Source of the DNA: Geodermatophilus sabuli
GTDB taxonomy: Bacteria; Actinomycetota; Actinomycetes; Mycobacteriales; Geodermatophilaceae
DNA length: 64,000 nucleotides
Reading direction: 5' to 3'
NCBI RefSeq assembly: GCF_010686765.1
Contig: NZ_JAAGWF010000009.1
Location: 1 to 64,000 of the forward strand
The notes beneath the pieces were generated by a model, which saw nothing but the letters and a program-made list of their open reading frames with translations, ran no database searches and was not told the DNA's origin. Below are positions 1 through 11,065 of this stretch, piece after piece; position 1 is the first letter of the stretch; every line of letters begins with the position of its first letter. Both the position numbers and the translations under genes were made by a program.

Positions 1-421
1 TTGGGCGACTGACGCAAAGTTAGCAGCCGGCCGAGCGATGGCAAGCACGTCGCACGGCAACTCCTGTCGTCACGGAGACAAGTCGTCGTGCCCTTCTCGC
101 TCCGGACACGCCGTTCCATCCAACGGCGTAGGCCATGTCGGCCAGTCTCCTTGTCGACTCCTCGTCACTGTCTGACATGCGGAACGACCCGACACCACCT
201 AAGGGGTTACGAGGAGGTGTCCGAGAGGCTGACGCGCGGCCCGCCAGAAAAATCCCGGTGTCGTCACTCCCGTCCCCCCGAGTCACACAGATCACGCCCG
301 TCGTGTCGCCGGGGGGCCGTCGAGAGGCCCGGATCGGCCTCCGACGGACGCCGGGAGCACCTCCGGGCGGTCGCCTAGGGTGGTGCGCGAGCGCCATCCG
401 GCGCGCGCGAGGGGGAAACAG
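1..421. other. Left-edge stretch without a supported gene
   Basis: I see no convincing gene here. Frames open on both strands, but they are arginine-rich and end in or run through the flippase gene, as expected for antisense frames in GC-rich DNA. A 52-residue minus-strand frame at 20-178 starts with an ATG but has no Shine-Dalgarno sequence and no recognisable domain. The stretch at 213-232 resembles the 5' end of a tRNA-Ser, but no anticodon or T arm follows. The last 20 bases hold the flippase ribosome binding site. Confidence 0.5.
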
Positions 422-1723
422 GTGGCGAGCCAGCTCTCCGCCGTCACCCGGCAGGTCGGTCCCGTGGCCGTGGGCCTGGGCGTGCTGGGTCTGGCGTCCT
501 TCGCCTTCCTCTCCGTGAGCGGCCGCGCGCTGGGCCCCGCCGAGCTGGCGCCGCTGGGCACCTTGTGGGTCCTCATCAACGCCCTCGGCCCCGCGCTCTT
601 CCAGCCGCTGGAGCAGGAGGTCGGCCGCGCCGTCGCCGAGCGCGCCGCGCACGGGCACGGCGCACGACCGGTCTTCCTGCGGGCCTGCGCCCTGGCCGGC
701 GGCCTGGTCGTCGTGGCGGCGGTGGTCCTGTTCCTCGCCCGCCGCCCGCTGGCCGACGAGGTGTTCGCCGGGCAGGACGTCCTGGTGCTCGCGCTGCTGC
801 TCGGCCTGGTGGGCCTGGGCGCCGAGCACCTGACCCGGGGCGCGTTCGCCGGCGGCGGCGCCTTCCCCCGCTACGGCACCCAGCTGGCGATCGACGGGGT
901 GCTGCGGATCGGCAGCGCGGCCGCGCTCGCCCTGATCGGCGTCGCCACCGCGGGCTGGTACGGCCTCTTCCTGGGTCTGGCCCCGATCGTCGCCGTCCTC
1001 CTCACCGCCGGCTGGCTCGGCCCGGCCAACCAGCCCGGGCCGCACCACTCCTGGGGCGAGCTGTCCCACGCCGTCGGCTGGCTCAGCGTCGGGGCGCTGG
1101 CGAGCCAGTTCGTCATCAACGCCGCCCCCGTGGCGGCCAGCCTGCTCGCCGGTGCCGAGGAGCAGGCGCGCGCCGGCATCTTCATCAGCGTCCTCGTGCT
1201 CACCCGTGTGCCGCTGTTCCTCTTCGCCGCGATCCAGGCGTCGTTCCTCCCCGGGATGGCCGCGCTCGCCGCCGCGGGCGACGACGCCGGCTTCCGCCGC
1301 CGCCTGGACCTCATCGCCGGCGCGGTCACCGCGATGGGTGTCGCCGGGCTGCTGGTCATCGTGGCGATCGGGCCGTGGCTCGTCCGGCTCGTGTACGGCT
1401 CGGACTTCGTCACGACCCGCACCGACCTCTGGCCGCTCGCCGCGGCCAGCGGGCTGTTCATGCTCGCCTCGGTGCTGGCGCAGACCCTGGTGTCGATCCG
1501 CGGTTACCGCGCCCCGGTCGTCGGCTGGCTGGCCGGCACCGCGGCCTTCCTGTTCGCCCTGCTCGCCCCGCTGCGCCTGGAGCAGCGGGTCGGGTTCGCC
1601 TTCCTCGCCGGCAGCGCGGTCGCCGCGCTCGTCCTGGTGATCGCCATGCGCCTGCGCCTGCGCGCCCCGCTGACCGCGGGGTCGCGCGCGCCGGCCGACG
1701 GAGAGGACATCCCCTGGACCTGA
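422..1723 (+). CDS. Polysaccharide flippase-like membrane protein (MOP superfamily)
   Basis: A 433-residue integral membrane protein with about twelve hydrophobic segments, of the Wzx/polysaccharide-export type. These proteins flip undecaprenyl-linked sugars across the membrane. The GTG at 422 is chosen because a purine-rich GAGGGGG site lies about 7 nt upstream; a GTG at 380 lacks this. The motif around residues 50-60 (FQPLEQEVGR) is repeated in similar form by the flippase at 32058 (FFPIEQELAR), so the two are paralogues. The gene is directly followed by a GT2 glycosyltransferase whose start overlaps its end. Family assignment is from composition and these motifs; the substrate is unknown. 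Confidence 0.8.
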   Translation: MASQLSAVTRQVGPVAVGLGVLGLASFAFLSVSGRALGPAELAPLGTLWVLINALGPALFQPLEQEVGRAVAERAAHGHGARPVFLRACALAGGLVVVAAVVLFLARRPLADEVFAGQDVLVLALLLGLVGLGAEHLTRGAFAGGGAFPRYGTQLAIDGVLRIGSAAALALIGVATAGWYGLFLGLAPIVAVLLTAGWLGPANQPGPHHSWGELSHAVGWLSVGALASQFVINAAPVAASLLAGAEEQARAGIFISVLVLTRVPLFLFAAIQASFLPGMAALAAAGDDAGFRRRLDLIAGAVTAMGVAGLLVIVAIGPWLVRLVYGSDFVTTRTDLWPLAAASGLFMLASVLAQTLVSIRGYRAPVVGWLAGTAAFLFALLAPLRLEQRVGFAFLAGSAVAALVLVIAMRLRLRAPLTAGSRAPADGEDIPWT

Positions 1724-2724
1724 CCGCGGTGGTGCTCGCCTACGGCGAGCAGCCCTATCTCTACGACGTCGTCGACCGGATCCTCGCCTCCACCGGCGTG
1801 TCCGTGCACGTGGTCGTCGTCGACAACGGGTGCACCACCCCGTCGATGGACCCGCTGCGCGACCGTCCCGGCGTGACGCTGCTCGAGCCCGGCACCAACA
1901 CCGGCTTCACCGGCGGCTGCAACCTCGGCGCCACCGCCACGGACTCGGAGTTCCTCGCCTTCGTGAACTCCGACGCCCTCGTCGAGCCCGACGCCCTCGC
2001 CGAGCTGACCAAGGTGGCGGCGCGACCCGACGTCGGGATCGCCTCGGCGAGCTTGCGGCTGGCCGAGACTCCCGAACTGCTGAACTCCGCCGGCAACCCG
2101 GTGCACGTCCTGGGACTGTCCTGGGCCGGCCACCTCGGCGAGCCGGCCGCCGACCACGACACCGAGTTCCCGATCGCCAGCGCGAGCGGCGCGGCCATCG
2201 TCGTGCGGCGAGAGGTGTGGAACGCGCTCGGCGGGTTCACCGAGCGCTTCTTCGCCTACCTCGAGGACGCCGACCTGTCTCTGCGCTGCTGGCAGCAGGG
2301 GTGGGACGTCGTCTACGTCCCGTCGGCCGTCGTCCTCCACCACTACGAGTTCGGCCGGAACAAGGCCAAGTTCTACCTGCTCGAGCGCAACCGGCTGATC
2401 CTGGTGCTCACCCTGTACCAGGCCAGGACGCTGGTCCTCCTGGCGCCGGCCCTGCTCGCCTTCGAGGTGGCGAGTTGCCTCGTCGCCGCGTCCCGGGGCT
2501 GGCTCCCCGCGAAGATCCGCGGGTACCGGTGGCTCGTCCGGGAGCGGACGTGGCTGACCGCGCACCGCCGGGCGGTCCAGCAGGCCCGCCGGCGCGACGA
2601 CGGTGAGCTGGCGGGGCTGCTCACGGGCCGGTTCGACCAGAGCGTGCTGCCGCTACCGCGCGGTGGCGGACTCCTCAACGCGGCGATGAACGGCTACTGG
2701 AACGTCGTCCGCCGGCTGCTGTGA
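1714..2724 (+). CDS. GT2 family glycosyltransferase (rhamnosyltransferase-like)
   Basis: A GT-A fold GT2 enzyme of about 336 residues. It has the nucleotide-binding start VVLAYG, the VVVDNG strand, NTGFTGGCN, an NSDA acidic motif in the place of DXD, and the acceptor-side motif FAYLEDADLSLR. These features are typical of rhamnosyl- or related transferases of surface glycans. The C-terminal third has hydrophobic and basic segments that probably sit on the membrane. No ATG, GTG or TTG lies at a suitable place in frame. A CTG at 1714 has GAGAGGA six bases upstream and gives the N-terminus MDLTAVV; GTG at 1729 is the alternative. It overlaps the end of the flippase by 10 nt, so the pair is probably co-translated. 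Its 3' end overlaps the convergent DUF2304 gene by 72 nt. Confidence 0.82.
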   Translation: MDLTAVVLAYGEQPYLYDVVDRILASTGVSVHVVVVDNGCTTPSMDPLRDRPGVTLLEPGTNTGFTGGCNLGATATDSEFLAFVNSDALVEPDALAELTKVAARPDVGIASASLRLAETPELLNSAGNPVHVLGLSWAGHLGEPAADHDTEFPIASASGAAIVVRREVWNALGGFTERFFAYLEDADLSLRCWQQGWDVVYVPSAVVLHHYEFGRNKAKFYLLERNRLILVLTLYQARTLVLLAPALLAFEVASCLVAASRGWLPAKIRGYRWLVRERTWLTAHRRAVQQARRRDDGELAGLLTGRFDQSVLPLPRGGGLLNAAMNGYWNVVRRLL

Positions 2725-3075
2725 GCGGGCCTGCACCGCCTCGACGTGCCGCAGCGCGGCGTCGGCGAGCGCGACCTGGCGAGCCAGGAGCACCAGGCGC
2801 GCCTCCTGCTCGCGGAACCGCACGCTCGTGCTGCCGACGAGATAGATGATCACCAGCGCGAGGGCGTAGAGCAGCAGGTCGGTGCCACGGGTGACGCCGG
2901 TCCAGTTGGCCAGCGCCTGCAGGGAGTCGGGGAAGAGGACCGCGAGCACGCCGGCGACCACGGTGAGGACCGCCAGGATCTTGCGGCGGGCCTGGCCACG
3001 CAGCGACGTCCGCGAGCGCAGGGAGATCAGGACGGCCAGCACGAGGGCCGGCACGAGCAGCAGCTGGATGATCAC
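2653..3075 (-). CDS. DUF2304 family membrane protein
   Basis: A 140-residue protein with three hydrophobic segments (about residues 1-18, 33-52 and 65-85) and a charged coiled-coil-prone tail rich in Arg, Glu and Gln. Size, layout and position match DUF2304, a family commonly found next to DPM1-like GT2 enzymes; its biochemical role is not established. The start is GTG at 3075, which overlaps the TGA of the upstream GT2 as GTGA, so the two are translationally coupled. The tail region overlaps the convergent GT2 gene by 72 nt. By analogy with neighbours of this type it may anchor or assist the GT2 at the membrane; that is inference. Confidence 0.75.
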   Translation of the reverse strand: MIIQLLLVPALVLAVLISLRSRTSLRGQARRKILAVLTVVAGVLAVLFPDSLQALANWTGVTRGTDLLLYALALVIIYLVGSTSVRFREQEARLVLLARQVALADAALRHVEAVQARSQQPADDVPVAVHRRVEESATAR

Positions 3076-3890
3076 TTTCGGCCCCAGTTCGTGACCCGGT
3101 GCGCGGCCACCTCGGCGAGGATGTTGATGCTGTTGAGCAGCGGCTGGCCCTTGGACTTCGAGTAGTCCGTGTACAGGATGTGCACCGGGTACTCGGTGAT
3201 CCGGTACTCGGGACGGGTGAGGTACCGCTCGAGCTCCGACGCGTAGGCCATGCCCGCGTGCGACAGCCGGATGTCGGCGGCCACGTGGCGGGCGACGATC
3301 CGCAGTCCGTTGTGGGCGTCGGTCAGGCGGGTGCTGCTGCCGCGGTTGAGCAGCTTGGCCGCCGTCCGCAGGATGGTGCGGCGCAGCCAGCTCATCTGGG
3401 TCGGGCCGTCGCCCTCCAGGAAGCGCGAGCCCATGACGACGTCATGACCCTCGCGGATCTTGTCGATCATGCCGAGCAGGTCGGGGAGCTGGTGCTGGCC
3501 GTCGGCGTCGAAGCAGGCGATGTAGCGCGCGTCGGTGAGCAGCAGCGCGGCCTCGAAGCCGGTCTGCAGGGCCCCACCGGCGCCGAGGTTGATCGGGTGG
3601 CTCACCCGGAAGGCGCCGGCCTTGTCGATCTCCTCCGCCGAGTTGTCCGTGCTGGCGTCGTCCACGGCGATGACCGAGAGCCCGGCGGTGACCAGTTCGG
3701 AGATGACGGCGCCGACCACGGGGGCCTCGTTGTAGACACGGACGACCACGACGGTGTCCTCCCACGAGGGAGCCGCCGGGTTCGGGCTGTCCACGGCCTG
3801 GGGGCGCAACGAGTCCATCTCCTCGCATGCTAGGGGCATCCGCGGCGGAATGCCCCCACGCACCGTTGCCGGGTCATGCGTCACCGTCAT
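3072..3890 (-). CDS. DPM1-like GT2 glycosyltransferase
   Basis: A 272-residue soluble-type GT2 enzyme like dolichol/polyprenol-phosphate sugar synthases. It shows VVVRVYNE, the VDDASTD strand, a Gly-rich NLGAGGALQTG motif and the metal-binding FDADGQHQ (DXD). The family moves a nucleotide-activated sugar to a polyprenyl phosphate, or in some members directly to a lipid acceptor. No transmembrane segment is present, so the coupled DUF2304 protein may hold it at the membrane. The ATG at 3890 is favoured because GAGGGA lies about 10 nt upstream; ATGs at 3839 and 3818 would shorten a poorly conserved N-terminal tail only. The product sugar cannot be read from sequence. Confidence 0.8.
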   Translation of the reverse strand: MTVTHDPATVRGGIPPRMPLACEEMDSLRPQAVDSPNPAAPSWEDTVVVVRVYNEAPVVGAVISELVTAGLSVIAVDDASTDNSAEEIDKAGAFRVSHPINLGAGGALQTGFEAALLLTDARYIACFDADGQHQLPDLLGMIDKIREGHDVVMGSRFLEGDGPTQMSWLRRTILRTAAKLLNRGSSTRLTDAHNGLRIVARHVAADIRLSHAGMAYASELERYLTRPEYRITEYPVHILYTDYSKSKGQPLLNSINILAEVAAHRVTNWGRK

Positions 3891-4088
3891 CAGCCTGTGT
3901 CCCTCGTCGTCCGTTCCGCGGTTCTGCACGCGTGCCGAGCTGGCCCGTCGAGCATGCGGGACGAACCCGTCCGCTCCGGGCGACACTCCGACCCGGTTGC
4001 CACGGTGTGAGCACACACTGCACTCACGTCACAAGCGCCACCCACGGCCCCGGCCCCCTGGGCCCGGACGGGTCTCGAGGAAGGGACG

Positions 4089-4122
4089 GACGGGGCGCCT
4101 CCCGCTCGGAAGACGCCCCGTC
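4089..4122. terminator. Hairpin terminator
   Basis: A 9-bp perfect stem, GACGGGGCG (4089-4097) paired with CGCCCCGTC (4114-4122), with a 16-base loop. It lies just downstream of the minus-strand hydrolase gene that ends at 4141. There is no T tract, as is common in high-GC actinobacteria. Confidence 0.6.
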
Positions 4123-4140
4123 CCTCGTGGCGTGGCGGTG

Positions 4141-5496
4141 TCAGGAGTGGGTGGACTCCCGGAGGTCGGCCTTGACGTACCGCTCCACGTACTCACGCGG
4201 GAACCAGCCCTCCCGCACCAGGTCGTGGAGCCGCTGGTGCACCGCGCTGGTGTACGCCCCGCGGTTCTCGTACAGCGCGGACAGTTGCTCCGCGGTCAGC
4301 GGCGTCTCGACCCCGACCTGGAAGCAGAGCGGCCCCGCCCCGGTGTTCACCGGCCAGTAGCGCTTGGTCGGCACGTCGAGGTACGTCGTCCGGACCCCTC
4401 CGACGGCGTTGCCGTACTGGTCGAGCTGGACGCGGGTCCCGTCGCTGAGGTCCTCGTCGACGGCGATGTACGGGGCGCGCGGGGGGACGGTGCCGTCGGT
4501 GACCCAGTCGAGCAGGTGCTGCAGGCCCATGAACGTCATCGCCCCGTAGGGGAACCTGCTCAGCGGCTGATCGCATCCGCTGACGCCGGGGTTCTCGCGT
4601 GAGTCGTTGTGCGACATCCCCGCCACCTCGTAGATGCGGAACTGGTTGCCGGGCACGTCGCTGTCCGGTCGCCGGTAAGCGCTGCTGACGTTGGTGTGCA
4701 CCTCGAACTGCGTCGGCATCTGGATCGTCGGCACGTCGGTCATCTCGACCGGGTTGGGTCCGAGCGTGGCGGTCACGAAGAAGCCCTGGTAGATCGGCCC
4801 ACCGTCCGGCATCCGCTGCGCCGCGTGCGTCGAGGCCATGTAGCCCCGGGTCACGGCGGAGGAGTCCGAGGTGCCGGCGAGCACCAGCGCCTCGACCGGG
4901 AAGCCGGCCAACGGGCCCGTACGGGCGTCGCTCCTGATGAGCCGGCCGACCTGGGCGATGATCTCGTTCGTCTGAGCGGCCGTGACGCTCAGGGTGCCGT
5001 ACCGCTCCGCGTTGAACGGCTCGAGCGAGCTCGCCGGATTGCCCGCGTTGTCCAGGTTGATCGGGCGGGCGACGATCTCCAGGCAGGCGTGGCCGTTCTG
5101 GGCGATGCCGTAGCGGGCGAACTGGCAGATCAGCGCGTTGCCGCCTCGGTGCATCGGCTCGGCGATCACCTGACCGCTGAAGTCCCTGGCCTTCGCGGGA
5201 CGGCGCACCAGGACCCGCGTCTCGTACGGCTGGCCGGCCGCCGTCCCCGAGACGAAGTACTCCTCGGCGACGTAGCCGAAGTCCTCCGGGTTGGTGCCCG
5301 GGGGTCCCGGTCGGATCCCGGCGAACATCGGCCCGGGGCCGGTGATGGGGCCTTCCACCGTGATCCCCTCGCCTCCGCCGCCCGCTCGTGCACGTGGTGC
5401 TGTCGCCAACAGCGCCGCGGTGAGCACGAGGAACGCGATCGTCGCGACTGCTGTCCAGGCCCCAGCCCCATGGCCGAGCCGCACACGTGGGTGCAT
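4141..5496 (-). CDS. Secreted alpha/beta hydrolase domain protein (Abhydrolase_10 type)
   Basis: A 451-residue protein with a Sec-type signal: a basic start, a hydrophobic core at about residues 12-34 and an Ala-rich cleavage region ending near ARAGG. The mature part resembles the large alpha/beta hydrolase_10 family. A candidate nucleophile elbow is GTSDSSA, and a candidate catalytic His lies in GMSHND. Substrates of this family are poorly known; esters or lactones are likely. The ATG at 5496 has GAGGGAG about 6 nt upstream, which decides it against the longer frame. It stands alone between manB and the DPM1-like gene, and nothing in the neighbourhood fixes its role. Confidence 0.72.
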   Translation of the reverse strand: MHPRVRLGHGAGAWTAVATIAFLVLTAALLATAPRARAGGGGEGITVEGPITGPGPMFAGIRPGPPGTNPEDFGYVAEEYFVSGTAAGQPYETRVLVRRPAKARDFSGQVIAEPMHRGGNALICQFARYGIAQNGHACLEIVARPINLDNAGNPASSLEPFNAERYGTLSVTAAQTNEIIAQVGRLIRSDARTGPLAGFPVEALVLAGTSDSSAVTRGYMASTHAAQRMPDGGPIYQGFFVTATLGPNPVEMTDVPTIQMPTQFEVHTNVSSAYRRPDSDVPGNQFRIYEVAGMSHNDSRENPGVSGCDQPLSRFPYGAMTFMGLQHLLDWVTDGTVPPRAPYIAVDEDLSDGTRVQLDQYGNAVGGVRTTYLDVPTKRYWPVNTGAGPLCFQVGVETPLTAEQLSALYENRGAYTSAVHQRLHDLVREGWFPREYVERYVKADLRESTHS

Positions 5497-5707
5497 CTCG
5501 AACTCCCTCGTCCGACGCGCCGGCCCACCCGACACGACCCAGAGGACTGTTTCCGTTTCGGTCTGCAACTGTCAACGCGCGCTCGGAGCCGCCTCTTGTC
5601 CAGGCGGCGCGTTGCCCCCGACGCGCGGACGACTGCCCACCTCGCTGCCGTGTCGCCACGGGCGGAGCCGGACTCCAGCTGGACTCGTCCGGTCGCGTGT
5701 CCCGGCC

Positions 5708-6808
5708 TCAGGAGAAGCGGGGGCCCGACCGCTGTTCGACCTCGGCCAGGAGCTGTTTGACCCGCTCCGCGTCGCCCAGCGGGCAGACCATCGTCACGTC
5801 GGCGGTGTGCACCACGACGCTGTCCCGCACGCCGACCAGCGCGACCAGGTGGTCGGGGTCGTCGCTGAAGACCACGTTGCGCTCGCTGTCGAGCAGCACG
5901 GTCAGGCCGCGCACCGCGTTGCCCGCCCCGTCGCCGTCCAGCGTCCCGGCCAGCGCGGGCCAGGAGCCGACGTCGAGCCAGTCGACGTCCAGGTCGACGA
6001 CCAGCACCCGTCCCGGCTCGGTCGCGGCCGGCTCGAGGACGGCGTAGTCGACGCTGATCTTCGGCAGCGTCGGGAAGACCTCGGCGAGGACGGCGTCCCG
6101 CTCCGGCCCCGCGGGGACGGCGACCACCCGCGCCAGCCCGGCGGCGGACTCCGGCAGGTGCTCGGCCAGCGCGTCGAGCACCGTCTGCGCCCGCCACACG
6201 AACATCCCGGAGTTCCAGAGGTACTCCCCCGACGCGACGTAGGCCTCGGCCGTCGCCCGGTCGGGCTTCTCGCGGAAGGCCGCCGCCTCCGCCGCGCCGG
6301 GCACCTCGGCCGGTGCGCCGCGCTGCACGTAGCCGAAGCCGGTGGCCGGCGCGGTCGGCGTGATGCCCAGCGTGACCAGTGCGCCGGGTCGGACGGCGAG
6401 GACGTCGTAGGCGGTGCTCAGCGCGGCGGCGAAGCGCTCGACCGGCCGGATGACGTGGTCGGCGCTCACCACGGCCAGCTCGGCGTCCGGATCGGCGTCC
6501 GCGACCAGCGCGGCCGCCAGCCCGACCGCGTTGGCAGTGTCGCGGGCCACCGGCTCCAGGATCAGCCGGCCGGCGCCGAGCTCCGGCAGCGCCGCCCGCA
6601 CCTGCGGGCCGTACCGGGCGGCCGTGCACACCCAGATCCGGTCGACCGGCAGCACCGCGCGCAGCCGGCCGAACGCCTCGGCGAGCAGGCTGTGCGCGCC
6701 GCCGTCCTCCTCGGTGACCACGTCGAGCAGCTGCTTGGGCCGGGCCGCCCGGGACAGCGGCCACAGCCGCGTCCCGGAGCCGCCGGCCATGATCACCGCG
6801 TGCCGCAT
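5708..6808 (-). CDS. manB: Mannose-1-phosphate guanylyltransferase
   Basis: Makes GDP-mannose from mannose-1-phosphate and GTP, supplying mannose for phosphatidylinositol mannosides, lipoglycans and polyprenyl-phosphomannose. The 366-residue protein starts with the nucleotidyltransferase signature AGGSGTRLWPLSR (about residues 8-20), followed by PKQLL, a VSADHVI strand and the FREKPD motif near residue 178. Length agrees with the single-domain mycobacterial enzyme (Rv3264c, named ManB there although enzymatically it is a ManC-type protein). The ATG at 6808 lies one base from the stop of wbbL, so the two genes form one operon. The wbbL-manB order matches M. tuberculosis Rv3265c-Rv3264c. Confidence 0.9.
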   Translation of the reverse strand: MRHAVIMAGGSGTRLWPLSRAARPKQLLDVVTEEDGGAHSLLAEAFGRLRAVLPVDRIWVCTAARYGPQVRAALPELGAGRLILEPVARDTANAVGLAAALVADADPDAELAVVSADHVIRPVERFAAALSTAYDVLAVRPGALVTLGITPTAPATGFGYVQRGAPAEVPGAAEAAAFREKPDRATAEAYVASGEYLWNSGMFVWRAQTVLDALAEHLPESAAGLARVVAVPAGPERDAVLAEVFPTLPKISVDYAVLEPAATEPGRVLVVDLDVDWLDVGSWPALAGTLDGDGAGNAVRGLTVLLDSERNVVFSDDPDHLVALVGVRDSVVVHTADVTMVCPLGDAERVKQLLAEVEQRSGPRFS

Positions 6809-6809
6809 C

Positions 6810-9104
<2,295 letters not shown>

Positions 9105-9124
9105 CCCGCGAGGACTACGAACCG

Positions 9125-11065
9125 ATGACCACGATCGACTCCCCGGTCTCCCCGGAACGGGTCGCCGACTCCTCGGCGGCCGACCTCGCGAGCGGCAAGG
9201 CGGTCACGCTGCTGCAGCGGGTGCTGCTGCCGCGCTCGGGTGACCCGCTGAAGGTGCGCTCCCTCTACGTCGACGAGAGCGCCGCCGGCACCCGGCGGGT
9301 CAAGGCCAGCAACCGGTCGGAGGGCAGCGTCGCCGCGGGCAACGAGGTCTCCTTCGCCACCTACTTCAACGCCTTCCCGGCCAGCTACTGGCGCCGGTGG
9401 ACCGTCCTGCGCTCGGTGGTGCTGGGCATGCGGGTCTCCGGGCCCGGCCGGATCGACGTCTACCGGTCCAAGGCCGACGGCAGCATCATCCACGTCACCG
9501 GTGCCACCACCACCGGCGAGGAGCGGGTGCTCGAGTTCGACCTGGACCTGACCCCGTTCGAGGACGGCGGCTGGTACTGGTTCGACGTCACGGCCGACGA
9601 CGCCCCGCTGACCGTGCACGAGGCGGCGTGGTCCGCGGCGCAGGCGCCCGAGCACGACACCCGGCTGTCGATCGGCATCTGCACGTTCAACCGGCCGACC
9701 GACTGCGTCGCGGCGCTGGCCGCGCTCGCCGGCGACCCGGTCGTGGCCGGCCTCATCTCGAAGGTGATCGTCGCCGACCAGGGCACCAAGAAGGTCCGTG
9801 ACGACGCCGGTTTCCCGGCGGCGTCCGGTGCGCTCGGGGACAAGCTGATGCTGGTCGAGCAGGGCAACCTCGGCGGCAGCGGCGGCTTCTCCCGGACGAT
9901 GTACGAGATGCTGCGCAACACCGACGCGACGCACCACATCCTGCTCGACGACGACGTGCAGCTGGAGCCCGACAGCATCGCGCGGGCCTACGCCTTCGCC
10001 CGCTTCACCAAGCTGCCCATGCTGGTCGGCGGCCAGATGCTGGCCCTGCAGGACCGCTCCGTGCTGCACTCGATGGGCGAGGTCGTCGCCCGCGACAAGT
10101 TCTTCTGGCGGGCCGCGCCCAACACCGAGTACGCCCACGACTTCGCCGAGGAGACCCTGCGCGAGTCGCCGGACCTGCACCGGCGGATCGACGTCGACTA
10201 CACCGGCTGGTGGATGTGCCTCATCCCCCGCCAGGCGATCGAGCGGCTGGGCCTGGCGCTGCCGCTGTTCATCAAGTGGGACGACGCCGAGTACGGCATC
10301 CGCGCCGGCGAGCACGGCTTCCCGACCGCGACCCTGCCCGGCGTCGCCGTGTGGCACCTCTCGTGGAGCGACAAGGACGACACCGCGGGGTGGCAGGCCT
10401 ACTTCCACACCCGGAACCGGCTGGTCGCGGCGGCGCTGCACACGCCCTACAAGCGGGGCGGCAAGCTGCTGCTGGACACCTTCAAGTTCGACCTGAAGTT
10501 CCTGATCATGCTGCAGTACGCCACCGCGGCCCTGCACCACCGGGCGTACGACGACTTCCTCGCCGGCCCGGAGCGGCTGTTCCCGATCCTCCCGACGGCG
10601 CTGCCGACCGCGCTGAAGCACCAGGGCGACTACCCCGACGGCCAGGTCATCGCGTCGTCGTCGGACCTCCCCCTGCCGTCGATGGGTGCGATCAAGGCCG
10701 AGCGGTTCATGAAGCCGCCGACGACGCCGCTGACGATCGGCCGGACGCTGCTGGCCGCGCTGGTGCACAACGTGCAGCGGCCCAAGCCCGAGGCCGCCGA
10801 CCGCCCGGAGATGAACATCAGCGCCCAGGACGCGCGCTGGTTCCTGCTCTCCCGGCTGGACAGCGCCACCGTGGGCACCGCCGACGGGCGGGGTGTCACG
10901 TTCCGCCGCCGCGAGCAGGACACCTTCTGGAAGATGCTCAACCACTCGGTCCGGGTGCACATCCGGCTGGCGCGCGAGTTCCCCAGGCTGAAGAAGCAGT
11001 ACCGGGAGCACATGCAGCAGCTGACCGCGCCGGAGAGCTGGGAGCAGGTGTTCAGGGCCGGGTGA
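9125..11065 (+). CDS. glfT2: Galactofuranosyltransferase GlfT2 (galactan polymerase)
   Basis: Extends the galactan chain with alternating beta-1,5 and beta-1,6 Galf residues using UDP-Galf. The 646-residue protein has the three-part layout of the mycobacterial enzyme (637 aa): an N-terminal beta-sandwich (about residues 1-160), a GT-A domain beginning with SIGICTFNRP, and a C-terminal helical part. The metal-binding triad is D275-D276-D277 in LLDDDVQLEP. The catalytic-base region is FIKWDDAEYG (D386, D387), and the metal-ligand His is H411 in VWHLSWSD. The ATG at 9125 has GAGGA about 10 nt upstream. The last 14 bases overlap the convergent glfT1. Confidence 0.95.
   Translation: MTTIDSPVSPERVADSSAADLASGKAVTLLQRVLLPRSGDPLKVRSLYVDESAAGTRRVKASNRSEGSVAAGNEVSFATYFNAFPASYWRRWTVLRSVVLGMRVSGPGRIDVYRSKADGSIIHVTGATTTGEERVLEFDLDLTPFEDGGWYWFDVTADDAPLTVHEAAWSAAQAPEHDTRLSIGICTFNRPTDCVAALAALAGDPVVAGLISKVIVADQGTKKVRDDAGFPAASGALGDKLMLVEQGNLGGSGGFSRTMYEMLRNTDATHHILLDDDVQLEPDSIARAYAFARFTKLPMLVGGQMLALQDRSVLHSMGEVVARDKFFWRAAPNTEYAHDFAEETLRESPDLHRRIDVDYTGWWMCLIPRQAIERLGLALPLFIKWDDAEYGIRAGEHGFPTATLPGVAVWHLSWSDKDDTAGWQAYFHTRNRLVAAALHTPYKRGGKLLLDTFKFDLKFLIMLQYATAALHHRAYDDFLAGPERLFPILPTALPTALKHQGDYPDGQVIASSSDLPLPSMGAIKAERFMKPPTTPLTIGRTLLAALVHNVQRPKPEAADRPEMNISAQDARWFLLSRLDSATVGTADGRGVTFRRREQDTFWKMLNHSVRVHIRLAREFPRLKKQYREHMQQLTAPESWEQVFRAG

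Noticed and set aside
20..178. 52-codon minus-strand frame starting with ATG at 178
   Set aside because: No ribosome site, no promoter-like hexamer at leaderless distance, basic composition typical of random frames in this DNA, and no known domain.
213..232. Sequence like the 5' end of a tRNA-Ser (GGAGGTGTCCGAGAGGCTGA)
   Set aside because: No matching anticodon arm, variable arm, T arm or 3' acceptor half follows, so it is not an intact tRNA; as an attachment-site remnant it lacks any integrase or second copy in the window.
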